Assembly (NCBI RefSeq): GCF_964204865.1
Contig: NC_135252.1
Location: 9,879,383 to 9,943,382, forward strand
Reading direction: 5' to 3'
DNA length: 64,000 bases
Source: Styela clava
Lineage: Eukaryota > Chordata > Ascidiacea > Stolidobranchia > Styelidae
Made by a program: the position numbers and the translations under genes. This document shows positions 51,601 through 64,000 of the stretch, one piece after another. How positions within the stretch are numbered: the stretch's first letter is position 1; each line of letters starts with the position of its first letter. Below the pieces are notes generated by a model. The model searched no databases. It saw nothing but the letters and a program-made list of their open reading frames with translations, and was not told the origin of the DNA.

Positions 51601-52278
51601 AAATTGTCCACATAAGTTGAAAAGCAATTACAGATATACCATATCGATTTATGTTTAAAAAAATGTTTGAATCTCATTGGTTGAGCATGGCTTTTTGACA
51701 CAGACATGTTACCAAATAGTCAATTGCTTGGGGCTTCATAAGAGACAAGTTTCTATCCAATCAAAATGCAAGTGTTTTTATTATAAACACGCTTTACCAA
51801 AACAAGGCAATTTCCAGGAGATAAATAACTAAGAATTGAAATAGGTCAGGCATGTTGGTCTTACGTGGTATTATGGATGAAAAAACGATAACATTTTATT
51901 GCCAATTATAAAATGCTTGTTTTTCCTCAACAACAGTGATTACGTTTTTTCTAAAAAGGGAGGGAATTACCGATATACTCAGGAGAATGGTATAGGCACA
52001 CTTATGGTGTCAATTGATAGTCTATAGCAGTTGTCAATTGATTTGAAATCTTATATAGAACCTTCCATGAAAGAACAAAAGGATAGAATAGATTCATGAA
52101 AACGTTTGACTGCCACAGTGAACATTAGAACACTCTCTTCCGATTTCATACACTTGTTGACAATAGAGGAATTGCATTGATGTTTTTCTCTTTTTTGCAT
52201 GATGAGATAGATATATTTTGTCCAACCAACTAAATCATTACAGATTCTTAACTCATGTCATTCTTTAATACCATTACT

Positions 52279-55200
52279 TTATCGTTTTCGTTGAGGAACG
52301 TCACCGTTACTAACCACTGATCGTTCGCTACCGGCGGAATTGTACCTGTCCCGACCATTGTAGCCATACCTTGACCCGCCCCGACCGTATCCACCCCCTC
52401 TACCTCGGCCCTTACCTCTCATACCCTGGTTACGTGGGTAAAAACCACCGCCGCGATTGCCGTTACGCTGGTACCCACCATTTCTAGAATCATAGCCATT
52501 TTGATGAGAATGGTCTGATGAATTTCTATCAGATCGATGACTACGTTTAGTATGTGTCGCACTCTCCCACGGTTTATCGTCTTCATTGTCATTATCTTCA
52601 GTTGGACTAGTTGATTTTTCCTCATGTTGTTTATTGCTATCGTCGATCTGTGACCCCTGAACTTTCTCAACAGCTCGATGAGGGGCAGGAGCAGTGGGGG
52701 TTGTATTAGATTTTTCTTCTGCTGAATCAGTTTGTTTTGCGTCTATATGATTTTCGTTTTCGTCTTGAACGATTGGTGGATTACGTTTAGCCGATTTTTT
52801 TTGCAACATCTCCGCATACGATAATTTCTTACCTACATCGAAATAGTAAATATAACATTATTATAGATACTCATTCACGCATTGGGCACTTCCACTGATA
52901 TCTAACGACATGTCATTGTCAAACAATATTTTTGAATGGAACAGAATCTTCCCGGTTATACATTGCCCGACCAATTTATCACACCCCAAGTGAGGTGGTG
53001 GGCATTGGATTTGAAAACGAGATATATCATGTGAAGTTAATTAACACAGTGGAGTTTAAAGCTCTAAACCAGGGGTTTCCAACTCAAAACATGTCGCAGG
53101 CCACTTTTTGAAATTTATTGACCACGCGGGCCGCAAACCAAGAAATTAGGTACAAAAATGTACATCTGAATGTATTGTGTTGAAATTACACTTGAATCTT
53201 ACAGCAAACAAGACATGAAATATATTCATTCACTTGTGCTGGTTATTTGGTATCGATGTTTGGCCTTATTTTGCGTTGGTGTGCTAGTCTTAAGACAACA
53301 TGCAGATGTCGTCCGTTAGTCGTGTGCGGAGGGCGGACTTGCAACATTTCATAGTCGAAAAAAAATGCTCGCAAATATAAGAACTGCCAATATCGTAGGT
53401 ATGCAAAGTGAATGTGTAATTAGCTTTGCAAACCTTTCTTCGGGCACAATGGACTGACCGAAACTCGTTTATTTCGTCACAACAAACATGCGAAATGAAA
53501 TTATCGCATTTAAAATTGCATTATAACAATATAATAAAACATGAACGTGGACAACAGAGGGAAATTTTGCTTCACTTTTTACAGTTTGTAGGACCGGACT
53601 CTTGATGATAAACGACACGATAAAACCTACTAAAAGTTGACATCGTGCTAATTTAGTTTTTTGTGGAAAAATCCCAACCATGACGCGGGTCGGAAAAAAT
53701 TGGCTGGCGGGCCGCGTGTTGGAGACCCCTGCTCTAAACAGAGGGTGTGTAACATTTTTTTTTGTCGATGGGCATTATAACCAACTAGCTGGGCTACACA
53801 AAAAATTCAGCGGAAAAGACAAGAGAAGAAAATACGGCTATCGCTTGGCCTTCAGTAATAAATCCACCGGGCAAAACAATTAAAGATTTAACGCAGCGAC
53901 AAGAGTAAAAAACATGTATTTTTATCCATGTGAGCGCCTTTTCAAACATAAACTGTCAGATTAGGATCTTACGCTTGCTTGATGGGAAAAAGTGAGAATG
54001 TAGACAAGGGACACACCAAATGGCTTGACAGGCCGGCTTGTGGCTCGCAGGCCGCCTGTTGCATACAATTAAATCATAAATGGATTTTTCATGTGGATTA
54101 ATCAAAGCATAATAAGCTTTCTTGCTAAAGATGAAATTGTTAAAGATAGAAAGAATCTGAAAATACCATTTAATGTAACCCTCTGAAACACCACAAGTCG
54201 AGACATCACAAGTTCACAACGCAGCTAAAAATTATAGTACATTCATAAAACTCGACAATAAAATTGTAAATTACAAACCTGGTTCGGCAGTAATAGGCAC
54301 AGTGTTCTTCTCACTAGTATTAAATTTTTGTGGCTCGGATTTACCCTGAAATATTAAAGTATTATTATATATGGAATCAATGAGGAGTAATGTTGCATCA
54401 ATACGACAGGATATATTCTTTAAAAATGGCTCACATTAGTCAAAGAAAAAACAGATTGTGTTTAAAATATCACTTAAACCAAAAATGTTAGCCCTTCATA
54501 TTAAATTGGCGTAATTTTCAAATAATTCCAAAGTATATGATTTCATAAAAGTCAGCTCGAGTCTTATCTTATTTTCACACCTTAGTTTCTGCCGTTGATT
54601 TATTATTGTGCGATTTCCCGTGGTGTCTGTGATTTGATTTTGTTGATTTTTCGTGACCAGTGTTCTGTTGATTGTCACCAGTATGAGTTTGATGTCTTGC
54701 AGCCTCATTTTGTTTTTGTGATTTAGCAGGTGATTTCCCATGATGTTGAGAATGGTGATGATGATGGTGGTGGTGGTGCTGCTGAGGCGTCGGTGCGGTT
54801 GTTGCCGTTGTTGTTGTGTTAGGAAAGTTGTCTTGGTCATTCACCTTCTTTGATATTTGTTCTGAATGCATTGATGAGACAAACATGAGAAGATCATAGT
54901 CAAGCCACACAGAGATGACCAAAACCGAATATTAATTTACTCTTTGCGAATATGAAATATATTTTGAATTAGATTGTGTTCAACAAGAACATATAAGAGT
55001 AATGTATACGCAATAAGTTCGAATTTGGAAAACCATAAAAGTTGAGATAAACAGTGATTTGAACAGGAAGAGACCACACTAGTCATGAAAAACACCTTTG
55101 AAGTTATAATTTTTATTTGCACTGCCACATAAATGTGCCTGCTCTATGTCTTTTCAGATGACAGAAAGGCCATATTAAAAAAACAGCGCTGCAGAAGTGT

Positions 55201-58200
55201 GTGTACCAATATGGAGGTAACTAATTTTGTTCGCCTACTTACATCAAGTTGTGTAAAGGAACCAAAGCCTAAGCCTATGACCTAAAGAACTAAAATTCGG
55301 AAAATCGGAATAAAATTATGGCCTAACCCTAACCTGGTACACGTAACACTTCCGAAAGATCGCTCATTTTGTTTGGCTGGATTATGAGTCATGACCCTGA
55401 AATTTCCCAAAAACACTAATATTTTTATAGACTTGAGTAGACCTGCGCAGTAGTGAGATTAAAAATGGGCACGCTGATTATCACAAAATTCCGAGAATGA
55501 ATCACAGAATCACACCACTGTGTCATCCGTGTGGGCCAAGAAGTGATAAATGAACTCACTCTACTCACAGCCACTTTATATATATCTCAAACATCTCAAT
55601 ATGCTGTTAAATGTTTAAATGCTGGAAGGATCCACTGTCTAGCTAAGGGTTTCCCAACCGGCGAGAATTTTTCCTTTGTATTTGTATACATATTACCAAT
55701 ATTTAGTACTCAGAGAGTACTAGTACTCAAAAATCAGAGGTTTCTTAATATTCGATAGCCTGTCTAACAAATTTTCTTTCCGCTAGATGAGTATAAAATG
55801 TTGAGCTGAATTTTATTTCTACTAACCTTTTGCGGCAGATTGCATAGTTTCTTCCTTTGCAACTGGATGAGATCGACTGACGATAGCCGATGTCGTAGTT
55901 GATATTGATGATGACAACGAAGTTGGTTGTTGCACAGTAGTAGTTGTTATCGTTGTAGTCGTCGTCATCGAAGGCGGTGAAACACATTGTGGAACTTTAT
56001 CGAGATTCATTTTTAATGTTTTCTTATATGATTCCTGTGGAATGAAGATTGAAATCCGTTTGTAAAAATTGCTTATTCGTAAGAAACATCATACGATATA
56101 TAGTCCAAAATATCAACATTAGGAGGCGTTATCGAATTGAAAACATCAGATAGGCAGTTATACATACCAAAAATAATGAAACGAGAGGTTTTTATGACAA
56201 AAACAAATAAACACCTGCCACAAAATACCAAGTATCACAGTAATTGGGTCTAGTTCCAAAGAGTAGTTTGATATGAAGAACTTGATATCAATAAAGCTAA
56301 ACAACTGAACATGCTTAGAAATTATCTATAAGTGTTTAATGGGCTATACTTTCATCCAGTCATTTTTGGACATGTTTAATAAACATATGATGGAAGGGGG
56401 ACAATGTTTCTATTATTAAAAAACGTATCCAATTTCTAAGTAGCGTGATAAGTTTGAGTCATACAATGGCTGAGTGACAGTGACTAATGTGGTAATGCTG
56501 AAATAGGTAGTTCAAATATATTAAAAGTCACAGACAGGCACACAAATTTTTTTTATCCTGAAACATTGATGATTACCAGTAGGCAGTACAGCTGATAATC
56601 TATTTCACCAATCCAGGAAGTTTTGATTTCATGCCAAATATTTTCTAGGAATACAGATTATATAACTGTTTCTAAATTCTACCATATATATTGCCGCACA
56701 ACTTCGTGAGGAAATATAAAACAATACTTACTGGCACTTGAGGTTTTTTCACAACAGAATCTGCTGCAGTTGCAATAGGATTGGTATCCACCTGTTGGAG
56801 AAAAGGAAAAAGGATTGTCATTTGTCAATTGTCATGAAACATTTTTTGAAAAATTCCTTTAGTAAGAAATGAAATAAATAAAAACGGAGTGCAGGAGGTC
56901 AGCGACAACTTGAAATATTCAGTCCTTACAACTACAACAGCCTATCAGACTCTGAGCAAAATTTTGAGTCTAAATGGTTGAGCCAAACATCAGTAATAAA
57001 TAGGAATTCCATATATGTCCCAGAGTTCTGATTTCTGGCCAATTTCAATTATACTAAATCGATTTATTTACCAGAAAATCATTACCTGTATTCCTAACAT
57101 GGATCATTCTTGATTAGTATTAATTTTTGAAATAATATTCATTTAAACTAAATTCTTATGATATCGATAACCGGCAACAGAAATAATGATATTTATGAAT
57201 AAATTGGTGATTGTTGTTGGTATTGGTGATGGGATGACTTTAGCGGCTTCAATCCTCACAACCAAGTTAATTTGATGCTAGTTACTTTTAACTTTGCTCA
57301 GAGATGTTCCCTGTGCTTCTGAGGGAATGTCAATGATCTTGCTTTGAGCAATTTATCAAAGACAACTATTCGTGATAGGGGGCTATGAAATATTTACAAA
57401 ATCGAATTATCATATTGCACCAGAGAATAAAAATATGATGTCATTATAATCGAACTTAAACATGTTGATGAGAATAGAAGGAACACTATTGTTATTCTCA
57501 ATAATAATTCAAGAATTTTATATTACTCACATTTGATGCGGGACCAGGTAAAGGTGGGAACGAAGTACTTTCAAGGTTGAAGGATTGTTCCGGTAAAACC
57601 GGACCGTTCATGGGTTCTGGTGGAGAAACTTTCCCAGGCTGTGAAAAAAAAACATAATAGGTTTTCAATTATCTAGTTATAGGAAAAATGATAAAACTGA
57701 AAAAGCTTGACAATCGAGCAAAAATTGCATATCAACTTTTTGATTTGGGTAAGGTTTTTCAATACCTCAAAAATTAAGCATAAAGATTGATGTGAACTTC
57801 TGGTAACTGTATAATATCAGTGAAACACGAAGCTTTAGGTCAAACTTTAAAGTATTTTACTTTCTGTCATATTTGACTTTCGTCAAAATTATTTTCTGTA
57901 TCCAAACAAGAGTTTATGATGCAATACCACAAAGAATGTATGTATCTATATTCTTGCAATGACCTAAAAGGATTTCATTTTCAGTCGGAATCTCTTGGCT
58001 AAGCTCTGGTGTAAAGATTTTAGATTAATATACTTACAATGCCATACGATTCACCATTTCTTCTTGGTTTACGTTGACGTCCACCTCTGGAGCTAAAACA
58101 TAGTAGCAAGCAATAAAATATTTATAACACATGATTGGTTTAGAATGATTCAAGCATTGTGGACTGTATAGAAGGTAAAAATATGAAATCTCTACACATG

Positions 58201-61200
58201 GCTGCAAGACATTAAAAAAAAACATGACGGATACATACTTGATATCGTTGTATACTCCGCTAGGCACAGTGTCGTTATTGAAATTCTGCCGCTTTGCAGA
58301 ATTGTTGTTTATATCACTGACGTTATAAGCACCACTAGACCCCTCCATTGAGTCTGTAAACAAAGCAAAATAAAAATAATATTTTAACATACTGAACATG
58401 GATAAGTCGGCAAGTCATTCGAATAATTAGGTTTGAATAAAATCCATTATGAAATGCAGCAAATAAGCTATTCTATGTAGTAAAAGTTAGATTCAGTGCA
58501 ATTCCCAAAAGCAAATTATAAAGATAACCGCAATCCCTCACTCACTACAATCAAAACAGGTATATTATATAAAGCATTTTTCTGCATCATGCATACCAAT
58601 TTTTCGAGCTTATTAAAACACTTTTTAGACCAAAAGACTCCTGAAAACCAACGTTTTATGGCCAGACCCATTAGCTGTTACGGTCTAACCTGGCAACTAG
58701 AAATTCCAGAACCCCCCTATTGAATATTCCTGACTACACCCTGGATCAGTCGGTCACCTGTAACTGATGACATCACTGATCATGCTAATGTTTTTAGGAA
58801 AACACTAGTTGCCAGAAATACAAATAAAACTACAAATATCAAAACTTTAAAAATTCATTCTAAGTATGATCCAACATTAACTGATCTAACAAATCTTCAT
58901 TGGATTAACGAGAAAATTGGGCATGGTTATGAAAATAAATGATAAATTGGAGAATTCCTTAAATATGAAAAACAACAATACCTTGGTGTTTTCCACCATA
59001 TCCTCCTTGTCTTGGACCATATCTTGACCCATTCATTGAATTTCCATCATGTCCAGTGCTGTTGTTTCTTGCCAAGAAAGGAGGCGGCTTCAAAAATATT
59101 ACTAGTCATTAAAATGTAATAGCCATAATAGTAATACTACTCTTTATATTAACAACCTTAGATTTAGTGTGTGTGAGTATGATGTTTTATTAAATGTTTG
59201 TTTAGAGCAAGGCTTCAAGAAATTGATCAGAAGACAAAAATATGCATGCAAAAATGAGGTTGCAAAAAGTCTTAATAAAAGATTTGTTGAAGCCGTAATC
59301 AGAAATAAACTTAGAAAAAAAAAATTTTGCAAAGGGATTGTCCATAAGTCCATAATTCAAATCAATTATACCGAAGGAATATATTTTTTGGTGAAAAGTT
59401 TAAATATCAATAGAAAAAGCAAAAATTCAAATCTCACTGATATGAAGATGAGAAAGTGACTTACATAAGCTTCAAGACTCATATTTCCATGAGGTCCATT
59501 TTGATATAATAATCCATTTTCAGAGTTGTGTCTTGTGTAATCCTGTGATTGATTGTTAGCATTGCTACGCGACGTGCTGTACCGTTGATGTTGGTGAGAT
59601 GGTTGCATACCTGAATATCATCACTGTTTTGAGAACTTGAATTGACTGTTATTCTACAGTGTGCCATATAAGAGCCGTGGGGAATTTGAATTTCGAAATT
59701 CAGGCCTTGGCCACCAATATAATGAAATTTATAATTTTTATAATTTTGCTTGGGAATGACTTTTAGCTGCGAAGAGTTCGACAACTATGGGTTCTATTCT
59801 TAAAATAGCAAAATGGCATACTCTCAACTAGGCTCTCAAGGTCTGGTTTCATGGTAGTTGATATATATTTATTTCAAATTTGCAGAATTTCACTAGAGTT
59901 TTTCCAATTTTAGAATTAATTAATTAAATTATTAATTTAGAATGTTAACATCTTTCGGGGGTGGGTCAAAATTAAAAACGAAAAAATAGAAGTTAATTGA
60001 ACTATTCTCGTTAACAATATCAATGCTTATTAAGAAAGATACTTTAAATGTTCAAACCCAATAAAACAAATTTGAAGAACGAAAACTTGGAAAGAAATTA
60101 ACACCAATCCAATAAGATTAATTCGATATTATACAAAATATCATCAATAAAATTTGTATGTTATGAACTTATGAATGAACATAAAATATAGAAATAGGTT
60201 ACAAACCTTTCTTTTGAAACCTTGGACTGACATCATTGTCGTGTTGTGAATGATACGAATTATTATAAGAGTTACGATTAAATCTTCCTCCGTTATTTGC
60301 CATTGACATATTCCCACCCTGAATGAAATATGAAGAGTTAGCTTTCAAATATGAAGAGTTAGCTGGGTTGTTCGACAGTAGGAGGATTTACATATTTATC
60401 CTGAGGGAGAGGAAAGGGGATAATATGAACTAATCATATGGCGAACATGTCTTCTCATCCAGTCCTCAGTCTATGTCGGGTATGGGATTAGTGAGCAAGT
60501 TATTCGTTTCAGATTCAGGGTCGTAATGGTGGAGAAAGCCATAAATGACCAGCAGTTATGTGCACCAGATTCGAGTAAGATTTGAAATTGTGAAATTGAA
60601 AAATGTTAAATATATCACATATTTATAAGCAAAATAACTTATATAGCTTTAATTTGTGGTGGCGCATATAGCTTTAATTTCACTCCACGGATACGAGAAA
60701 AACTGAGAAGAAATTTAATCAAGAAGACAGAAGCAAGTTTCAATATTCATGTATAAGTTTTCCTATAAATTAAAATAAAATACCAAATTGTGGGGAAAAT
60801 AATGGTCCTCGAGAACTCGCAAAAAAAATTGAAAATAAAAAAGTGATAGCCTATCCTAGACTAGATGCTTGAACCATCTCAAATTACTGAGAATTTGAAA
60901 TTGTTTAATCAATGTGAAGTGTAGTAAAACCCTTTTAACAGTACCTGACGAATACCTAACAACTCCAAAACCTCGTGGAACCCTTCCACATCTGAATATC
61001 GAAACCATTTCAGCTACAAAATAGAAACTCTACCTGTTTTCCATTTGGTTTATTCATCGGTGGAGGATTTTTTCCATAATATTGACCTTGTATTACAGGT
61101 GGTGATTGATACATATTCTGTTGTCCGTTCATCTGCATTTTTATTGGCATTTGTGCATGAGGCACAGCTGGAAGATAATGTGGACGAGAGTCTGGTGTTG

Positions 61201-64000
61201 AGGGATTCACTAGGAAAGGAAATGAAAAAGGTATATTCTACCAGAAATAGATATAAAACATATTACAATTAAATTGAATATGCTTAATTGTACTAGAAAA
61301 ATAGGCTGATAAAAATTTTTTGTGCAAATCTTCATTTGAATTCATTCAATAGTTGACTATTTCAAAGTAAGCTAAAATCGACTTTTTTTTCAAATACATT
61401 TAAAAAAAAATCCAAAACAAGGTATGTTAGATATATTCTAAATAGGGTCATGTTCAACAATGAACATTAATAAGCCATGTATAATCAATGAGTTTGAGCT
61501 TGAAAATGACGAAAATTCAGATAAACAGCTATTTGATTGGTAATGGTTGTCCACACTCTTGAGGGTTTCAAAACTCAAAGACATTTTTGATGATGCAATA
61601 AGACTTTAAATAATAATTTTTCGAACGAGACTTGTCCAAATGATTCCTGAATTGAGCAATTTCAAACATCAAATAGTGATGAAAAGTGTCACAAAGTTAT
61701 GAACCAAAATCAATTTAATAATATCCCGCGCGATAAGAGTCATACATGACTCAAATCAATACTAATTTACTCATCATAGACAATTTGAAAATTGCATGAT
61801 AATTCAAAACTGAAAAGCATAATAGCGTAATATAAGAAACTTTAACAAGGTTGGCCAGGATCTAATTATGTCCATTTAGATATTTTAAAAATGAAATTTC
61901 AAACCAGGAAAATATTTCAAATTGAGTCATTTTATAACGAGATATTTGTCCAGCTCAATATATATTTATAGAAATTCGATGTGATAATTAAGTTGAACGC
62001 ATATTTTAGGTTCATCTGTAAACTGTGAGGATGATAAATTTCTAGATCACTTGCAAATTATTGAGCATATCAATTCGAATACCATTAATTTTTAACATAA
62101 TTAAATATTCAACTCATTTTGGACATCCTGCATATGATACCGACTTAATGAAACAAAAAAAACACAATTTGGTTTATCATTTATACAAGAGTTGTGCAAA
62201 CTGCAGCCTGCAGGCCAAATGCAACCCCCCAAAAAAATTGTGTAGCCTGTGGAGAAGTGCCAATTTTGAATGATGTGCCAACGAAACAAGTTTTTGGTTT
62301 AATCAATCTGGTACGTACGAGCAATTCCACTATCTTTGCGTCGCAAAGCTTCTACCAGTGCCTGAGTGCCACTGAATAACAGTTTACCTTAGAAATTTAT
62401 GTGTTTTAACTCACCATTTCTGCAAAGACCCCTAACAATGTCGTAAAATCAATAACAAAAATAAACAATTTTTTTGTGCCTGCAACTAATTAGGAATGCT
62501 ATCTTAAATTGAGGCGCGGCCCGTGGTTTCACCCAGCTACTTGTGTATGGCCCTCTCGTGATAAATAGGGAAAATTTACCCATGATATCAAATTATTTGA
62601 GCAATGCTGCAGATACCCCGTATCAGCTTATTGACTCGCATGATTGAAACACTTTCAATTTGAACAACATACAAACCTGTAGGCAAACAGTATGTACCGG
62701 AACAAAATGGTTGACATTTTGCATTTAAATCATTCGGAGGGCAATTTCAAGCGTCACAAAGATAATTTGATGGAACTTTATCTAAAACTCTATGAGTACA
62801 CCGGCAAATATGAAAATAAACTAAATTGACGATAAATATAAAAATTAGGTATTAACTTGGTTGGAGTTGCATAATTTGATTGTCCTGTTGCATGTTTCTT
62901 CCTCCATGCATCTCGCCACTTATATAATTATTGTTCATATATCCTTTTCCATTGTACATCGCATTCCTATTATTAACAATAAGAAAAATCAGTAATCAAT
63001 ATTGTTTCTACCAAGGTAATTCACAGACTCAAGAGTAGTAGATCAGAAACAAGTTTTTTTTTATACAATGTTTCCACACCTTAACACCGGACAAGGTTCT
63101 TTGTGTGTATCCACTGATACGTAAGTAGCAAGTATTTTCAGTAGGACTGGATTCTTGGCACAAGGCACACACACGTTGGCATGAGTAATGAGATAAAAAT
63201 AATTATTATAACTTCAAACAAGGAATGACTATCAATGAATAACTAATTCATCTGTTTGATCTCATCTCTTGGTAAAGATAATTTGCCAATCCTGGAGAAA
63301 TCTTGATGGAACCAAACCTTCGACACCAAGTATTCACATGGTTTGAAACTGCTTCAAATAAAGATATAAAACTTAACATACCTTTTGCCTGGTCCTCCCA
63401 TAAAATTAGGGGCAACAGGTTGTTGTGGAACAGGATGATAAACTGCATTTCCAAAAGCCTGATTTGCAAATGGCTGTCAAAGTTAAACACAAGGTTAAAT
63501 AATATTACTTTGGTTCAAAAAGAAATTACTAAACTTGTACATATTAGAATAAAAGATAAGCGCATTATGCCTCATAATGTGCAATTTGTTTCAGACAGAC
63601 GCAGAAATTCCAGAGCTTGAAGGGTATTGTTTCTTGAACGAAAATGTGTGTAAAAATATAGTATATGTCCCAATGCACCATAAAACAGGGAAACTCAAGA
63701 AGGGTAGAATTATCATATTCATCACTAATAAGATAGCTTCTAACTCCAGCCAAACACTGATTGCAATTTACAATGAAAAAGATTTGAGAGACTATTACAT
63801 CATACACACATAATAAAAACCCACCATGTCAGGGGGGTGATTGAGGAACGGAGACCACGGCTGACCACCAGGTGGCATAACATAGACCTGTGCTGGAGCA
63901 GCTGTCGTAGATACAGATGAGCTATGAGGACTGGTAGAACCAGGTGGTTGTGTTGCTATGGCAGCAATGAAAGGAGGTTGTTGGCCTCCAGCTGCTTGTG
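52279..64000 (-). CDS. LARP4: LARP4/4B-like La-related RNA-binding protein, C-terminal part
   Basis: Fifteen coding exons, all phases agreeing: 63825-64000 (cut by the window), 63382-63473, 62857-62966, 61034-61209, 60207-60318, 59465-59610, 58982-59087, 58239-58353, 58038-58092, 57531-57638, 56732-56791, 55827-56034, 54581-54861, 54279-54345 and 52279-52832 (about 787 aa). Family signs are LESTSFPPLPGPAS, like LARP4's ASNFPPLPG, a basic patch (GGRQRKPRRNG) before it, and KKLSYAEMLQKK, like SYAEICQ. A poly-Pro/Gln/Asn-rich region precedes these. A run of nine His lies in exon 54581-54861, and the last exon ends in an RGG/RG-rich tail. LARP4 proteins bind poly(A) and PABP and stabilise mRNAs. 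The La motif and RRM should lie upstream, outside the window. The call rests on C-terminal motifs only. Confidence 0.8.
53070..53731. mobile_element. Non-autonomous hAT-like element, 662 bp, in last LARP4 intron
   Basis: Ends CAGGGGTTTCCAAC ... GTTGGAGACCCCTG with the perfect 8-bp target duplication ctctaaac (53062-53069 and 53732-53739). GCGGGCCGC-type motifs next to both ends. No transposase frame. Confidence 0.92.
60470..60575. repeat. Partial copy of the SINE-like repeat at 45 kb
   Basis: Shares atgtcgggtatgggattag, gcaagttattcgtttcagat and ggtggagaaagcc-type stretches in the same order as 45.1-45.18 kb. It lies in an intron of the LARP4-like gene and lacks the hairpin and C-run. Confidence 0.55.

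Larger units (their letters stand above)
42199..52278. other. 10-kb intergenic stretch, mostly featureless
   Basis: AT-rich DNA with short, unsupported frames on both strands. Recognisable contents are the SINE-like segment near 45.0-45.36 kb with its C-run, the hAT-like element at 48364-48631 and short AT microsatellites (about 43938-43950). The right end probably includes the 3' UTR of the LARP4-like gene, but no polyadenylation site was assigned. Confidence 0.5.

Noticed and set aside
31000-52000. miR-10, expected near Hox4/Hox5 in many animals
   Set aside because: No sequence with the mature miR-10 core was noticed on either strand by eye; a computed search would be needed to be sure.
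62190-62530. Possible further hAT-like element (gcagcctgcaggcc / ggcgcggcccgtgg)
   Set aside because: No matching inverted ends and no target duplication found.

Overview
The window is chordate nuclear DNA, most likely from an ascidian tunicate. It is AT-rich, its genes are split by many small introns with canonical GT/AG ends, and it carries a Hox5 gene, a short-rod (chordate-type) intermediate-filament gene and a LARP4-like gene. No other Hox gene is visible in 64 kb and non-Hox genes lie on both sides of Hox5, which fits the broken-up Hox clusters known in tunicates. The species cannot be named from the sequence alone.

Layout: (1) 581-4433, minus: secreted coiled-coil C-type-lectin gene whose 3' end leaves the window; its fourth intron holds a 1.3-kb hAT-type element. 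(2) 5.1-6.7 kb: a tandem duplication without a clear gene. (3) 6940-12137, minus: complete 12-coding-exon type III-like intermediate filament gene, about 485 aa. (4) 13.8-20.7 kb: a segmental tandem duplication whose two copies each carry a two-exon gene for a small secreted peptide (14032-14432 and 18289-18966, minus). (5) 21592-25184, plus: 7-exon divergent actin-related protein with an N-terminal extension that starts MGCSAS. (6) 26609-27850, plus: small secreted C-type-lectin-like protein. (7) 28.9-30.05 kb, minus: decayed hAT/BED transposase interrupted by a younger small element. (8) 31230-32171, plus: intronless seven-helix membrane protein. (9) 35679-41938, minus: Hox5, two coding exons with a 5.5-kb intron that contains three transposable elements. 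(10) 42-52.2 kb: almost empty intergenic DNA. (11) 52279-64000, minus: the C-terminal 15 coding exons of a LARP4/4B-like RNA-binding protein; its La module must lie beyond the right edge.

The genes do not form a pathway. The neighbourhood itself is informative: an intermediate-filament gene, a Hox gene and LARP4 are also linked on human 12q13 (keratins, HOXC, LARP4), so part of this order may be ancestral chordate linkage. Mobile DNA is unusually readable: six hAT-like elements with 8-bp target duplications (five perfect, one with two mismatches) and three copies of a Mutator-like element with perfect 9-bp target duplications. One insertion is confirmed by an empty site in the paralogous duplicate. 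All exon models were made by eye from reading frame, splice-site and phase agreement and have no transcript support here.
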